DNA of 64,000 nucleotides from Rotaria socialis (lineage: Eukaryota; Rotifera; Eurotatoria; Philodinida; Philodinidae): positions 24,457 to 88,456 of the forward strand of contig CAJNYU010004421.1 in NCBI GenBank assembly GCA_905331475.1, in the 5' to 3' direction. Each line of letters begins with the position of its first letter. The first letter of the stretch is position 1. The notes beneath the pieces were generated by a model. It was not told the DNA's origin and ran no database searches. It saw only the letters and a program-made list of their open reading frames with translations. This document shows positions 26,154 to 37,607 of the stretch, one piece after another. The translations under genes were made by a program, and so were the position numbers.

Positions 26154-26199
<46 letters not shown>

Positions 26200-26481
26200 A
26201 AAATGACTGAAAATTTCCACTTATTGTAAATGGCATTAATCAAATATCAATAATATATTCAGAAGGAAACATCCATTTACGCTGAAAATTTTAGAATATT
26301 CTAAGGATCATGAGACTTACATATGGAAAAAAATTCATATGAAAATTCCATCATTCACGGTTTGGATTTTGGGAATTTGGAATTTTTTTTGAAATCCTAA
26401 ATCCATCTTTTCCCCCTTGATTAATGTATAATAAAAATATTAGATCCCCTCCCCCTTCAGAAAATCTTGGCTATGTCGTTG
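26117..26481. mobile_element. Decayed hAT-like element containing an assembly gap
   Basis: The left end CAGTGGCGTATTTA followed by a G run, and the right end CTTGGCTATGTCGTTG preceded by a C run, are loosely inverted. The flanking octamers atccctat (26,109-26,116) and atctcaat (26,482-26,489) match at six of eight positions, as an aged 8-bp target duplication would. Ten Ns at 26,144-26,153 lie between a G run and a C run of over 40 bases, so its true interior length is unknown. A copy of the small hairpin seen at 51,572 lies at 26,362-26,424 within it. Confidence 0.5.
26144..26153. other. Assembly gap (10 Ns)
   Basis: Ten Ns are flanked by a poly-G run and a poly-C run of 44 bases. The switch from G to C at a gap suggests a collapsed or foldback structure that the assembler could not cross. 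Confidence 0.95.
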
Positions 26482-26640
26482 ATCTCAATGAGATGAACAT
26501 ACGCACCGACATCCACACTTTGTGAGGGCGTGTGCCATTTCTTTCCACTCTCAAACATCCATATCTTACACATACTACATATATTGTGAGATTGTATTTG
26601 ATCAAAAACGCACAAGCACAACAAGTTCGAAACATTGAAG

Positions 26641-29600
26641 TTATTTTGATGTTTTTATTTTCGTCTTCATAATAGTAGTCTTACTCTTTTTCTTGCTCAA
26701 CATCCATTTCGAAGACATTTTACCAATAAATGTTTTATAAAATTCTTCCTTGTAACTAGTCGATGGCAGAACATAGAGAATAAAACCAAGAATTTGTGGT
26801 GCATATGAAAGTAGATAGGAACCAAGCAGTGTATGATTTTGCGAATTACTTAATTGTGAACATGCAAAACTGAATGTAAGAATGGCTTGTGGAAAAGCAG
26901 AAAGAACAATGATCGTTGGCGTCACATAAAGTTCTTTCTGAGACTTGAATTGCTTTTTTAACATATCACTAAGCGATATCTTACGTCCAACTGCTTTCAT
27001 TCGACTACGTCCAGCCAGAATAATTAAAAAAGTGATGCATAGGATTTGAATGAAGAATGGAAAGAGATAATGAATGAGAGTAGAGATTCGATTGTAAGTA
27101 GATACTGAACTGATACCAAAATTTGTTACACAAATTGATGAACCAGTGGCACGATTTCGAATTATTGTGTAATAGATTATTTCATGCACGTGCATACTGA
27201 AGAGTACGATCAATGTAAAAAAACTGATCCCGAGAGCTAGACGAGGGTTTTTTAGAGCCGATGAACTTGAATAGAGAATCATAGAAAGACGATCAACAGT
27301 TATCCAACTTGTCAACCAGTTAGTTGATCTAGTCATCACTGAAAAAAAATAAGAAATCACTTTGCATGAACCAATATCAGCAATTCCAAAGGTAATTTGT
27401 ATAAATTTGAAAAGCAAGCAGACCAAAGAAATTTGATTGAGGCAACTTACAATCAACAAATAATTACCGACACCAAACTTTCGAGGCGTTGGACGTTTGA
27501 ATGTGACGAATGAACAGAAATTATTCAGGAGTCCAATGATGAAGAGAAGACAAACTATAGACACATAGATTAGCTTTACTTCTTTTGAGTAGTTGACAAG
27601 AAACGAATCGAGAGTAAAACCAAATGCTTGCATGCTAAATTCACATTGATGTCCTTGATGACAAGAGAGACAAAGGCAAATGAAGTCGTTGGGATCTTCT
27701 AGATCACCTTGAAGACATTTTCCTCCAGACAAACATTGGTAACAAAAATCATGTTCAATATCGAGCATGAAACATTCAGCACGATAGTGATCTTGTTGAC
27801 AAATACAAAAATAATTTTCATCTCGAAAACAGACACGTTGAGTATTATTGTGACAGATGTGATGATAGTTGAAGACGGCCGAAACAGATGGATTGATTCC
27901 TGAAAATAAAATCTATTTCATATGAATATTATCATTGGTAGAAAAATTGACCTTCAGAGAATAGTAATGATGCATGTGGACAGTGTTGTGGAGATGATGT
28001 GATATTAATCTTTGATTGATTTCTCCAAAAGTATATGAGAAAATATTGTGGATGTGATAGATCTTCGTAAATTTTGAGAACTCCAAGTGGAGGTGCATAG
28101 TCACTACGATGGTAGAAACTAATTGCCGATGGCAATCCAATATAGCTTTTCTGATATGCGATAAGCAGAAAGCCAGTTGGGAAATATGAATAAAGTTGAA
28201 CAACAGTTCCACGAGCGATCAGCATTTTCGTCATGTTCAAATTGATATAAATAGACATCTTCTCATCTCGACATTGATGTCCATGGAATCGTTCTGAACA
28301 GTGGCACATATAGGAATTTTCACCATTTGGGTCATATTTTGAAAAACAAGTTCCGTTGTTCAAGCATGGATTGAGATCACAATTGTCGTATTTCAAATTG
28401 CAACGTGGTCCAAAATGATCCAATGGGCAGATACAATAAAATTCTTTTTCTTTCGCTTGTCGATCAGAATCATCAGGCCGACAAAACGAATTGACTGAGC
28501 AATATGTTTCACAAAGAGGCGTGTACATACTGCAATTTATTCCATAGTAACCACTTTTACAAGAACAATAATGCGAGTTGTGGTGGTTGAAAACTGGAAG
28601 ACAAGTGGAATTCTCATTACAATATTTATTAGAACAAGGATCAAGTGTTGTATTCCCTAGCCAAGATGGGAATTTCAATACGACAGCCAAGCGAAAAGCT
28701 GGTAGATAGTCGAAATAGATTAGATAATGCCAAGAGCCAATTTCTCTTACAGTGTTGTTCTTGTTAAGAGCGAAAACATCAAGATGAACTGAATACGGAT
28801 GATTATGATTGACATCACTTTGATTGAAATAGCGCCAATACTTATGTGCAAGCATTTCAGTAGAACGCGAATAGAGAAGATAAAACTTATGTTTGATGAT
28901 CTGGATTCTTTCGGATATTGGAACAACATGAAATGCGTGATTATCAATTATCCCAGGACGAGCTTTACGACGTCCGTATACGGTGAAATACGGGCCGTAT
29001 ACGACGGTAAATCGCCGTATTTGGCCGTATTACATGGCTCCGTATTACGATCGTAAATCTCCGTGTCGTAATACGGTGAAATACGATCAAAAACGACCGT
29101 AAAGCGCCGTATTTCGCCGTATACGGCACGGAGATTTACGATCGTAATACGGAGCCATGTAATACGGCCAAATACGGCGATTTACCGTCGTATACGACCG
29201 TGTATGTTCGACCTGGGATTCTATTATTGAAAAGAAGATTAACTTTGATTTTGAATGTCATGTTCGAAATGGTCTTGAATTCTGTAGTCTGATTGATATG
29301 TGCAATAATACTGATTCGATCACTGAAGAATTGGCACCAATCACCATAATAAGCAGGTGGACATAGACATCGAGTTTCATTGATTTCAACAACAGCGATA
29401 CCTCGATTACATTGATACGAATGTACTTTGAAAGATTGATCATTTCGAAGATTGATGATGGACTTCGATGATTGATGTTTATTAGTCTTCAGTGTACCTT
29501 CGATGGGAAATGATATATTGGGGATTAATACACGACGTTCCCGTGAAAGTCGCTTCTTACTATTGCGATATAGAATTTTATTTTCGAAATTACCAGATGG

Positions 29601-32221
29601 ACACCAATATTCATCTTCTCCATTCAAACAATCAACTTTTTTTTATCGCACCGTGCACCTCTCTTGCAATGATTGTCTGTGAGACAGATGAAATCGTTCG
29701 GTTGGGAGCATGATCCCTCTTTATCTCGGTAGTGTGAACAAAGAATCTGGGTGCAGTTACGTCCCTTGTAACAACTGTATAAGTTAATTATGTGATCAGT
29801 TCCACAGCGAAAATTGAAACCCCACATGCCCCCAAGACCCGCGTTTGATGTGAATGTGTTTTTTTCATCATAAGCATTATGGCAATCTTCCACACCATCG
29901 CCAATCTGAGTAAGATTAATGCATGGACGATTCAATGTCATATTCAACGGGTTTAATACTCCAGATAGATAGCAACCAAATTCAAATGACACATTGCAGT
30001 ATTTGGAAAATGGTGCGTTAGAATATCGTATTCGACATTTTTCAACATGAAAAGAAAAATTTCGGAGTAGAGAATTATGACTTAACCTATTCTGATTGAG
30101 CAAAATAGCTTCTTCATCAGATGCATCAGAGCAATCCCATTCGCCGTCACAAACCCAATCGAGTGCAATACACTGTCCTGTTCCACATTGATATTCATCG
30201 TTCTTACATATCCAATATTTGCATGAAGAAGACATTTCGTCAACATGTTTCTCCAAATCCCAGAAACTATCACAATACTGTTGAAAAGAGATGCGATCTA
30301 TTGTCGTTTGCCGTTCACGATTAACAAGTGGTGTATTACTACTGAAATTCCTAGCAGACGATTGTTGAATGTATGTTTTCACAAGATGGCAGTCGGTTTT
30401 TAGATTTGTGGAACATGGAAGATTCCATTTTATACCACTACCAGTGCCATACAAACTTTCGTCATAGTTATTCAAACAGTTAGGAATCCCTGTGTCCAAT
30501 CGATTGAGTGTGAGACATTTGCGTTCATTATTATCATAACATTGAAAACGATGTCGCCCGACATTTGCCATGCAGTAACTCTTGCCAGGAACCATTCTCT
30601 CATCTTGTCCATCCCAGCAATCAGCATGTCCATCACGAATTCGATATTGTGAGATGCATTCTCCTTTTCTAGTACACATGTTAAGATTAACAGCATATGG
30701 TCGACGATTGAATGTTAATGAGTAATTCCAGCAGAACTGATGATTTTTATGAGGTGATTCAAAATACCTATATATTAATCCAGGAGTTTTGGTTTCACAA
30801 AGTACATGGTTGAAGCGTCGATCGAGTATCAGCTCATCAACCTCACCGACCACTACAGGACCTTTGATCCAAATAAGATATCCTCGACATTTTAGACTTC
30901 CAGAAAGATAAACATACTGAAAATTTAGATTTCCTGTGAAGCTACTGTAGTTGTACTTGACGATCACATTTGAATTGATTAACCCTTGTGGAGGATAGAC
31001 AATGAGTCGCTCTGAATCTTGACATTCATGTATCATCATGTCTGTACAATTTCGCTCATTGCATGGACAATTATGCTCGAAATTTTTCGATAAAACAAAT
31101 CGAAAGAGATATTGACATTTGTCGTATTGGGAGATGTTTGACGCAATAATCTGGTTCCATGCAGGGTATCGAGAATCATCATAGTCTTTATCTGGACAAC
31201 ATAATCCACTTTCGAGTGTCCAAGTCGATCGATGTGGACTCACTGCACACATGTAATTTAGATTCCGCTTGTTGAAACAGTCCTCTCGTGCTTCGACTAC
31301 TCGTTGAAATGCCACTCGTGTCTCCCAGTAAACACATTCCCCATCGCCGCAAGAGTACATGTAGCTCACGCATAAGTGTTCGTCACATTCCATCGCTTTC
31401 GGATAGAACGGACACGTTTGTTCATGTTCACTATAATATTCATCACTCCAATCCATACAATCATGATCACCTATGAAAGCGATCACTGGAATGAAAATTT
31501 CTGAGTACAGTCGACAGTACTTACCATCCAACCAGAATTCTTCTGGAATGCACATTCCATTTGTGCATCGAAATTCATCATCCTCACATTCATTGAATTC
31601 TAATTTGTCACAATTTTCTTCATCAGTACCATTTAAATACTCTTGAGCACCGTCACAAATATCTCTCCAATCGAGACAGAGAGGACTCGATGGACATGGC
31701 AATGTCTCATAGCAAATAATCTTTCCATATCGTTGAGTGTTCCATGAATCACCTGTTCGCTTTTGTTCAAACTGAGCTTTTATTGCCTCAGAAAATAATT
31801 CTACTTCATGTGTCAATTGATACTCACAATATTTTCCAAATGTTCCCGATTTTGTGCAATTACACACAAATCGATCATCGTCGTCGTCAATAAACGAGTC
31901 ATTGTAGAAAACACTAGCATATAAATCTGCCATCTCAACACTTGAAATCCACTTGAGAACGATGTTTGGATGAATTTCTTCATTGAGTAGATGCCGGAAG
32001 AGTCTCTTCTCCCCATGATTATTACATTCATTCTTTCGTCGATTGTATGATTGATTTCCGCCTGGGCGACGGCAATATGAAATTTCCTCTCCATCATTGG
32101 GCACATAATAGACACAATCAAATTTCTCGACTGCCTCTTCCTTTTCAGTGTTGTAAAGCAGAACTCGACCATCTCTAATGGTAAAGATTAAGGCGAAAGT
32201 TACTAGTAGAGGCGTTAGCAT
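26641..32221 (-). pseudogene. Large LDLa/EGF/seven-pass receptor, disrupted
   Basis: Minus-strand reading gives a signal peptide (MLTPLLVTFALIFTI), several LDL-receptor class A repeats (for example CIALDWVCDGEWDCSDASDE), EGF-like modules (CDLNPCLNNGTCFSKY) and a seven-helix domain in the last 330 residues (ending near 26,700). This layout belongs to the ligand-binding-repeat plus rhodopsin-like receptors that are abundant in rotifers; the ligand is unknown. Two introns are clear: 31,471-31,524, which is in frame without a stop, and 27,900-27,951. Two breaks are seen. A T8 run at 29,637-29,644 (A8 on the sense strand) shifts the frame inside an LDLa repeat, and a 266-bp foldback element sits in the exon at 28,952-29,217. 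The frameshift could be a sequencing error, but the insertion is not. It is either a young pseudogene or an allele with a disrupted copy. Confidence 0.85.
28952..29217. mobile_element. 266-bp foldback element with CCCAGG termini in a coding exon
   Basis: The termini are CCCAGGACGAGC on the left and, inverted, CCCAGGTCGAAC on the right. The arms repeat words such as CGGTAAATCGCCGTATTTGG and CATGGCTCCGTATTACGATC, each present again as its reverse complement. Both sides are flanked by AT. Removing the element plus one AT restores an open frame across the junction (FNNR then IIDNH), which supports a 2-bp target duplication and a recent insertion. There is no internal gene; the open frames it creates are by-products of the palindrome. 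Confidence 0.85.
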
Positions 32222-32703
32222 CTTTTCACTATATCACTCTCATAGTTCATATGAGCAGATAACTACTATTGATACTAATCTATCTATATAGCTATCTTTC
32301 AAGAGAGAAAAGATGACAAAGAAAAATCACGTTCAAAATTATTTTTGATTGCATGCTACTTTTCAATATTATCATATTTCATTGGATGCTCACGTTTGAA
32401 ACAGCATTGATGAGTAAATAGTTCATAAATGATGGCACACATGAAAAAAGATGTCATGAAATGAGACATGCTATTATGCATGATATTTACGATGGGAACT
32501 AGTGCTTCCAGTCTGGCCTGCAAAACAATGGCTGAAATTTTTTATATTGATTAAGTCTTATTATGAGTGGTAGTAAAGTTTTAAAATACCTGTATAAATA
32601 CGTTAGGTTAAATTTTTACTTTAACTTTGATAATTGGTTATAAAATGTCACGCTTTAATTTTAAGATTAACACCTGCTACATAACTTCATTTTCACTGCT
32701 TTA

Positions 32704-32750
32704 GGATGTGGGTCGATATGCTTGTGCGACATATCATCACACCCACATTC
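32704..32750. repeat. Telomere-like inverted module C
   Basis: GGATGTGGGT followed by CGATATG faces CATATC and then ACCCACATTC. The imperfect palindrome is about 47 bp long. Confidence 0.6.
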
Positions 32751-33052
32751 TCTATTTTCGGCTAAATAATTTTGAATTCAGTTGTCAGAATTCTTGACAA
32801 TTCATCTTTACCCAGGTCAATGATCCTGAGTCGTAAACAGTGTTACGATGAAATACGGTCGTCGTAAACGAACATCGTAACTAAACGCTAGAGTAAATTA
32901 CCCTAATAACAGCACTAAAAAAATTACATGACTTCATTGATTAGACGTGTGGTCTAACAAATCTGAAGATATAGTGATGATCATGATTAATAAAACTCGC
33001 ATTGGGTAAATTATTTTATAGATATCTTTCAAGTACAAAAAGTGTTTAAATA

Positions 33053-33312
33053 GGGTGTGGGAGCGAGTATGAGTTTGAGTGCTCTAGTGATGGACCGCCC
33101 AGCAATTTTCCAATGTTAAAAATTACAAAAACTCACGTAAATAAAACGATAGTTACGAAACTTATGCGAAAATAGATCTCTACCACGATCAATTAGACTC
33201 TTCGGCTACTCTTCCGTAACTTCGTATTTTCTTTCGTAATATTTCGTTTCTTATGAAGCTCTTGCGGCCTATCACTAGAGTGCTCTTAAGAACGATGCCC
33301 ACACCCACAACA
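33053..33312. repeat. Telomere-like inverted module D
   Basis: GGGTGTGGGAGCGAGTATGA at the left faces CCCACACCCACAAC at the right with about 225 bp between. The spacer has Tyr-free, stop-rich sequence and no gene. Confidence 0.5.
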
Positions 33313-33416
33313 AAGATGTCGCATTATACGCTTATCAGATGGGTATGTATCAATTAATCAGATTTTACGTTAAAATAAAATGATAAAAATATAAGTCAAA
33401 GAAAGATGAAACTGTG

Positions 33417-34387
33417 CTACAAATCAGGTTGCGCTCGGAGACGACATAAAATGATGAATGAAATAATAGCAAATGGAACAGCTACGGCACCAATTATAAG
33501 TAAAATGAGCGGATAAAAAGTAGTTGGCTTGTACCATATTAGTTCAGACCATTTCTTTGTATTGTACCAACATGGATACGAAGAACCAACCTAAACAAAC
33601 AAATATTCTTGCAAACAAACGCTTAGCCAATCCACGGGAAATAAACAAGAGAATTTCTTTCACCCACTTCTAACTAAAGAGAATCGTAAGATTCTTCGAC
33701 AAGAATCAAGTCAGTGGCAGCAAACGTACATCCGCTTTCTTTATTCTCTGAAATTCAGGTTATCGAGAGGGATTATTCGAATATGAACTATTAATGCATA
33801 TAATTATTCTTATAAGTAGATGAAAATAGGACAAGAACGATTCCTTGCACTGATCATAGATGATATTTCTTCAGGCGGAATTGATCGGGTAATGAAAAAG
33901 AAACGATTAATTCTGCAAATGAATTCATAAAAAAGACTTGAGTAAAATGTGTGCACGCATTTGAATCCTGCTGGAGTTGCAATGAAACATTGCTCATATA
34001 TTCTCGTGGTTCTGTAAACGAGTAGCTGATAATACTACATACCTTGTATTTATCAGATGCGACTATCACGTGATCGAGAGATCGTTCTACATATCCGTGT
34101 ATTGTTCCTTTGCGTGTTCCATTTTGACCGAATTCAACATGCCAGACTGGTGCATAACATTTCCCACGCCTTGCTCCGGCCTTGGAATTTTCGGTACATC
34201 TCAAGGAAGCGTCGTAGCTAGCTGATGTAACGCGGCAGGAATCTTCCGCATAGTGTAACACTTTATAGCGCTCTTGGAAAAAGAGTGAACCACCGACTCC
34301 AAGGCAGGCTACAACAACAACGGAGAAAAAACCTCCAACACCGAGCGCAATCTTCACTGATCGAGGCATGGAGCTAATCCCTGCCAT
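33417..34387 (-). CDS. Two-pass membrane protein with Cys-containing ectodomain, 172 aa
   Basis: Exons 34043-34387 and 33417-33590 join in phase 0 across an intron of about 450 bp. TM1 is near residues 11-33 (IALGVGGFFSVVVVACLGVG). An extracellular domain of about 95 residues follows, with at least four Cys and an N-glycosylation site (NGT). TM2 is near the end (FYPLILLIIGAVAVPFAIIS), with a short cytosolic tail RLRAQPDL. The VGSSYPCWYN motif before TM2 recalls the beta subunits of BK channels (KCNMB) and insect TipE, which share this topology. The assignment rests on topology and that motif only. A splice acceptor just upstream of the ATG suggests a 5' UTR intron. Confidence 0.65.
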
Positions 34388-37061
34388 AGGATAGAATCTA
34401 AAAGAATGTAATATAATTCGCTTCTTTGTCTTTTAATTGATATACAGGTAATCGAGCAGACTGAGCTTCTCCACCGACTGTTGAGCCTCCCATTGAAGAT
34501 TTTTCAGATAACCTTTGGTAAAAATAAAAAAAGACACAAACAAAATCATCGGATCTCTTTCCCTATAGTCTTAAACTGCTTAACTTAATTTATGATCCTT
34601 TTACAAACCGTTAACATTTGTAACAGAATAGCATCAACTAAACGTGAAATTGCAGGCAGACATGGCTATGCTCTTCAAGGAAAATACGATTGCATGTCAT
34701 GCTTGAACTTAAAAGGTTTGCGTGGGATATAACAAGGATCTGACGATTCTTGGAACACCAATTTACTTTTTTTTTTGAATTTAGCTAATTGCAAACTAGA
34801 TCGATCAAATACAGAATCACTTACATCAGTTATACTTTGTCAAGGTGCCCCTACGCTAAATTAACAGGAGCTTTTAGAGGCCAAGTATCGAAAAATCATT
34901 TTTTACTACGAAAAAAAGTAATTTTAATAAGAAAATCTTGTTCCTTTACGTTAAAGTTTGGTTTCAAGTCAAGGAGGTAAACAAAAGTTAGGTACCCAAG
35001 CCACATCAGTACCTTCACCACTTGTCTTGGCAGTATCTCACCACTAAATTTTAGGGGAAGGTGCTCATATTGAACACTGCTCGAGGAGCTGCAGGGTGAG
35101 GCTAAGGATGTAAGTGGGAATTTCAAGGATATTAGTGCATACACCAGCGGCCCAAATAGTTTTCACACCCACTGGCGAATTGTCTCTTATTTCACTGAAC
35201 TATTTAAATCATGTATTTTCGATGCTAAATCTGGATTTTCATGCTTAGGAAGTATACATTGTTGGAAGATCTTTTTTCGTCATCTAAAAAATTACTATAA
35301 AACAATCTGTAAGAAAGAAAGAAAATCATCATTTTGCAGAAATTTGCATGACGATTTCTTTTAGAAAATATATGTCACTAGCAGGCAAGCTGTCAATGAT
35401 AATTGTGGAAAAAAAACATTCCCATGATTTCTAGCAGGTTTATTAGATTCGAAATATATTTCTAACAGAAAGTATTTCAGGTTCGATCGCTAAATAGTTG
35501 TCAAATAACCGGTAACAATAGAGGATCATTTGAGACGATTCAAAGTGAACGTAAGTAAATTTAGCAGTAGATTCGATTCTTTTGACCAAATATGCACCCA
35601 CTGAATTGCGTCAAATACAATATTGGCTGTGTCAAGTAGAGAACTGAAATGCTTTTGGTTGACTACCTTTCAGAACCTAGAATCCCCGTGAAAACCTTAA
35701 AAATACACGTTTGCTTAATTACTTTTCACTAAGACTTCCAGTAAAATGGTCAAATATTAACTCTAAAAAGAAGTGAAACATATTCCACTGGACGAGCTCT
35801 ATCGAATGATAGGACTTTTATATGGATTTGAACAGTACTTTAATTGAAAACTACCTATTACTACCCAAAAGGACTTGCTGCATCGGTATATTGATCAAAT
35901 ATTCGCTGTATGCGTTGTATCAGCTCTAAAAACGAGTGCGTCATATGTCAATTGACGAGCTCGAACTACTGGTGTGACTTTTGTATAGATATGAGTAGTG
36001 ATTTACAGGATTAGTCTTCTGTAGGACGCATAATAGTCTCCTGGAGCTCGATTTGAATATGGCGCACTCCTTTTCAGAGTTGTCATAACTCTATGAGTGA
36101 ATATTTGTTCGATATACTAGAATTCTCAGTGAAAAGTAACTAAAGAAACGTGTATTTGTAAGGTTCTGGCAGTTTTTATGGGAATTTTGGGTTCTGACAG
36201 GTAATCAATCGAAAGCATTTTCAATTCTCTATTTGAAAGAGTCGATATCTTTTTTTGAAACAAGTCAGAGAGCGAATATTCGACTCTGCTACTAATTTTA
36301 CTTACTTCCGTAGCGGTTTTTCGAGCTTGACAATTATTCAGAGCTTTTCATTTTTATACATCTTTTTAGATGTAGGCAAGTTTTTAATTCGCAGGTTGTG
36401 AAGGAGCACATGAAATATTGTATGGTGTCTGAATTCCGAGTCAACGCCTTGCATCATATACAGGTAAATACGCAGAAAAGAAAATGAAAAAAATGATTTT
36501 GGTCTTTGCAATATTTTTTGTTTTGACTGATTGATCATCAAATCAATGTGTAGTAGAGTGTCTTCTGAATTGTCGAATGCAAATATAACGACACTTTTTT
36601 TTCTTTTTCTCTCCCTAGGAGAAACTAAGCACTCGCACATGTTTTTTTTGCTTTCTTTGCTTCTATTCGTTGTTAAGTCAACATCGTCCCACTCCTGTAC
36701 AATTATTTTTCCTTTTATTCAATTCATAAGCGATGAAGATGAGGGTGAAATAAGCTATCATGACGAGTTTCGACCTTGAATAAATTTGATGATAGATATT
36801 GAATCATATTTTGGGCAAATTTTACCTGTTCAATTTTAATTAAAACAAAGTGTTTTAATCTAGAACAGTGCGAAGAAATTAACATGGTTGTTTTTATTAT
36901 TTCGCCCTCCTCTCTTTATTGTTACACCCAAAGCGTTTACAATTGATAGTGTATCTATCTTAAGTATGTGGATTAATTTGCATCACGGCAGGGTTCTTCT
37001 AATTTTTATTTTGTGAATGAAAAATGTTGCCGCTTTTTAAAGATATTTAGAGAAAAATATT
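34388..37061. other. Gene-poor stretch with a large foldback element
   Basis: No supported gene. The main content is the foldback element at 35,551-36,305. Open frames elsewhere are short and show no motifs. Confidence 0.45.
35551..36305. mobile_element. 755-bp foldback element, GTAAGTAAA termini
   Basis: The left end GTAAGTAAATTTAGCAGTAG returns inverted as CTACTAATTTTACTTAC at the right end. Further paired blocks include AAATACACGTTTGCTTAATT (left) and its near-complement around 36,140, and GACGAGCTC in the centre. The arms are roughly 350 bp and about 75-85 percent matched by eye, so it is older than the 28,952 element. No coding potential is seen. Confidence 0.75.
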
Positions 37062-37433
37062 TCAGATGAATAGACATATCCCATGAGTGATATCGCTGTT
37101 GCTTTCATTGTTGATAGAGTCTGTAAAGATCGTGAAACTATAAGATGCATAAGATCGATACCACCAACGGTAAAAGCTTTCAAATCGATAGCTGGAAGAT
37201 ATGATGATTTTGCCCCATGTTTTTATTTCTAATACTTGAGATGATCGGATGGGACCATTCAAATTTAATTTGAGTAGCTTTTCTCGCCTTCTCGACTTAT
37301 ATAACAGTTTTTGACGCAATTTGTGATATACCGTTTCATTCATATCCTGTGATACAAGTTCTGCTTTGTAAAATTCAAAGAAGCTGTTGAATGCTTTGTG
37401 TAGGCAGCTTGGTTGATAGTCATTCAATAGCAC
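37062..37433 (-). CDS. Possible coding remnant, 123 codons
   Basis: An open frame reads a hydrophilic, basic sequence (ETVYHKLRQKLLYKSRRREK) after CLHKAFNSFFEFYKAEL. The composition is less AT-driven than the neighbouring open frames. There is no recognisable domain and the start is not convincing, since the frame continues upstream without an ATG. It may be an exon of a broken gene. Confidence 0.25.
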   Translation of the reverse strand: MLLNDYQPSCLHKAFNSFFEFYKAELVSQDMNETVYHKLRQKLLYKSRRREKLLKLNLNGPIRSSQVLEIKTWGKIIISSSYRFESFYRWWYRSYASYSFTIFTDSINNESNSDITHGICLFI

Positions 37434-37551
37434 CGATACGTCAATATGAGCTAACTATATTATGAAATATTTAACATTTAAACAAGTACGCCCAGCGCGT
37501 AGCATGGCAGTACATGGTATATTACGAAAAATGTGACGAGAATGATCTGAT

Positions 37552-37607
37552 AGGTGTGCGTGTGAGATGTATGCTTTCGTCTTCATTTCATATACACACC
37601 CACATCC
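37552..37607. repeat. Telomere-like inverted module E
   Basis: GGTGTGCGTGTGAGATGTAT faces CATATACACACCCACATCC across about 15 bp. Confidence 0.55.

Larger units (their letters stand above)
32222..33416. other. Intergenic region with element relics
   Basis: No gene. A relic beginning CCCAGGTCAATG at about 32,814 carries the same terminal word and the same CGTAAA/TACGG vocabulary as the foldback at 28,952. Telomere-like modules lie at 32,704-32,750 and 33,053-33,312. Confidence 0.5.

Noticed and set aside
28799..29056. Open frames on both strands reading AVYDGKSPYLAVLHGS
   Set aside because: Both come from the same palindromic foldback element, one from each arm. They are by-products of the inverted repeat, not a gene.
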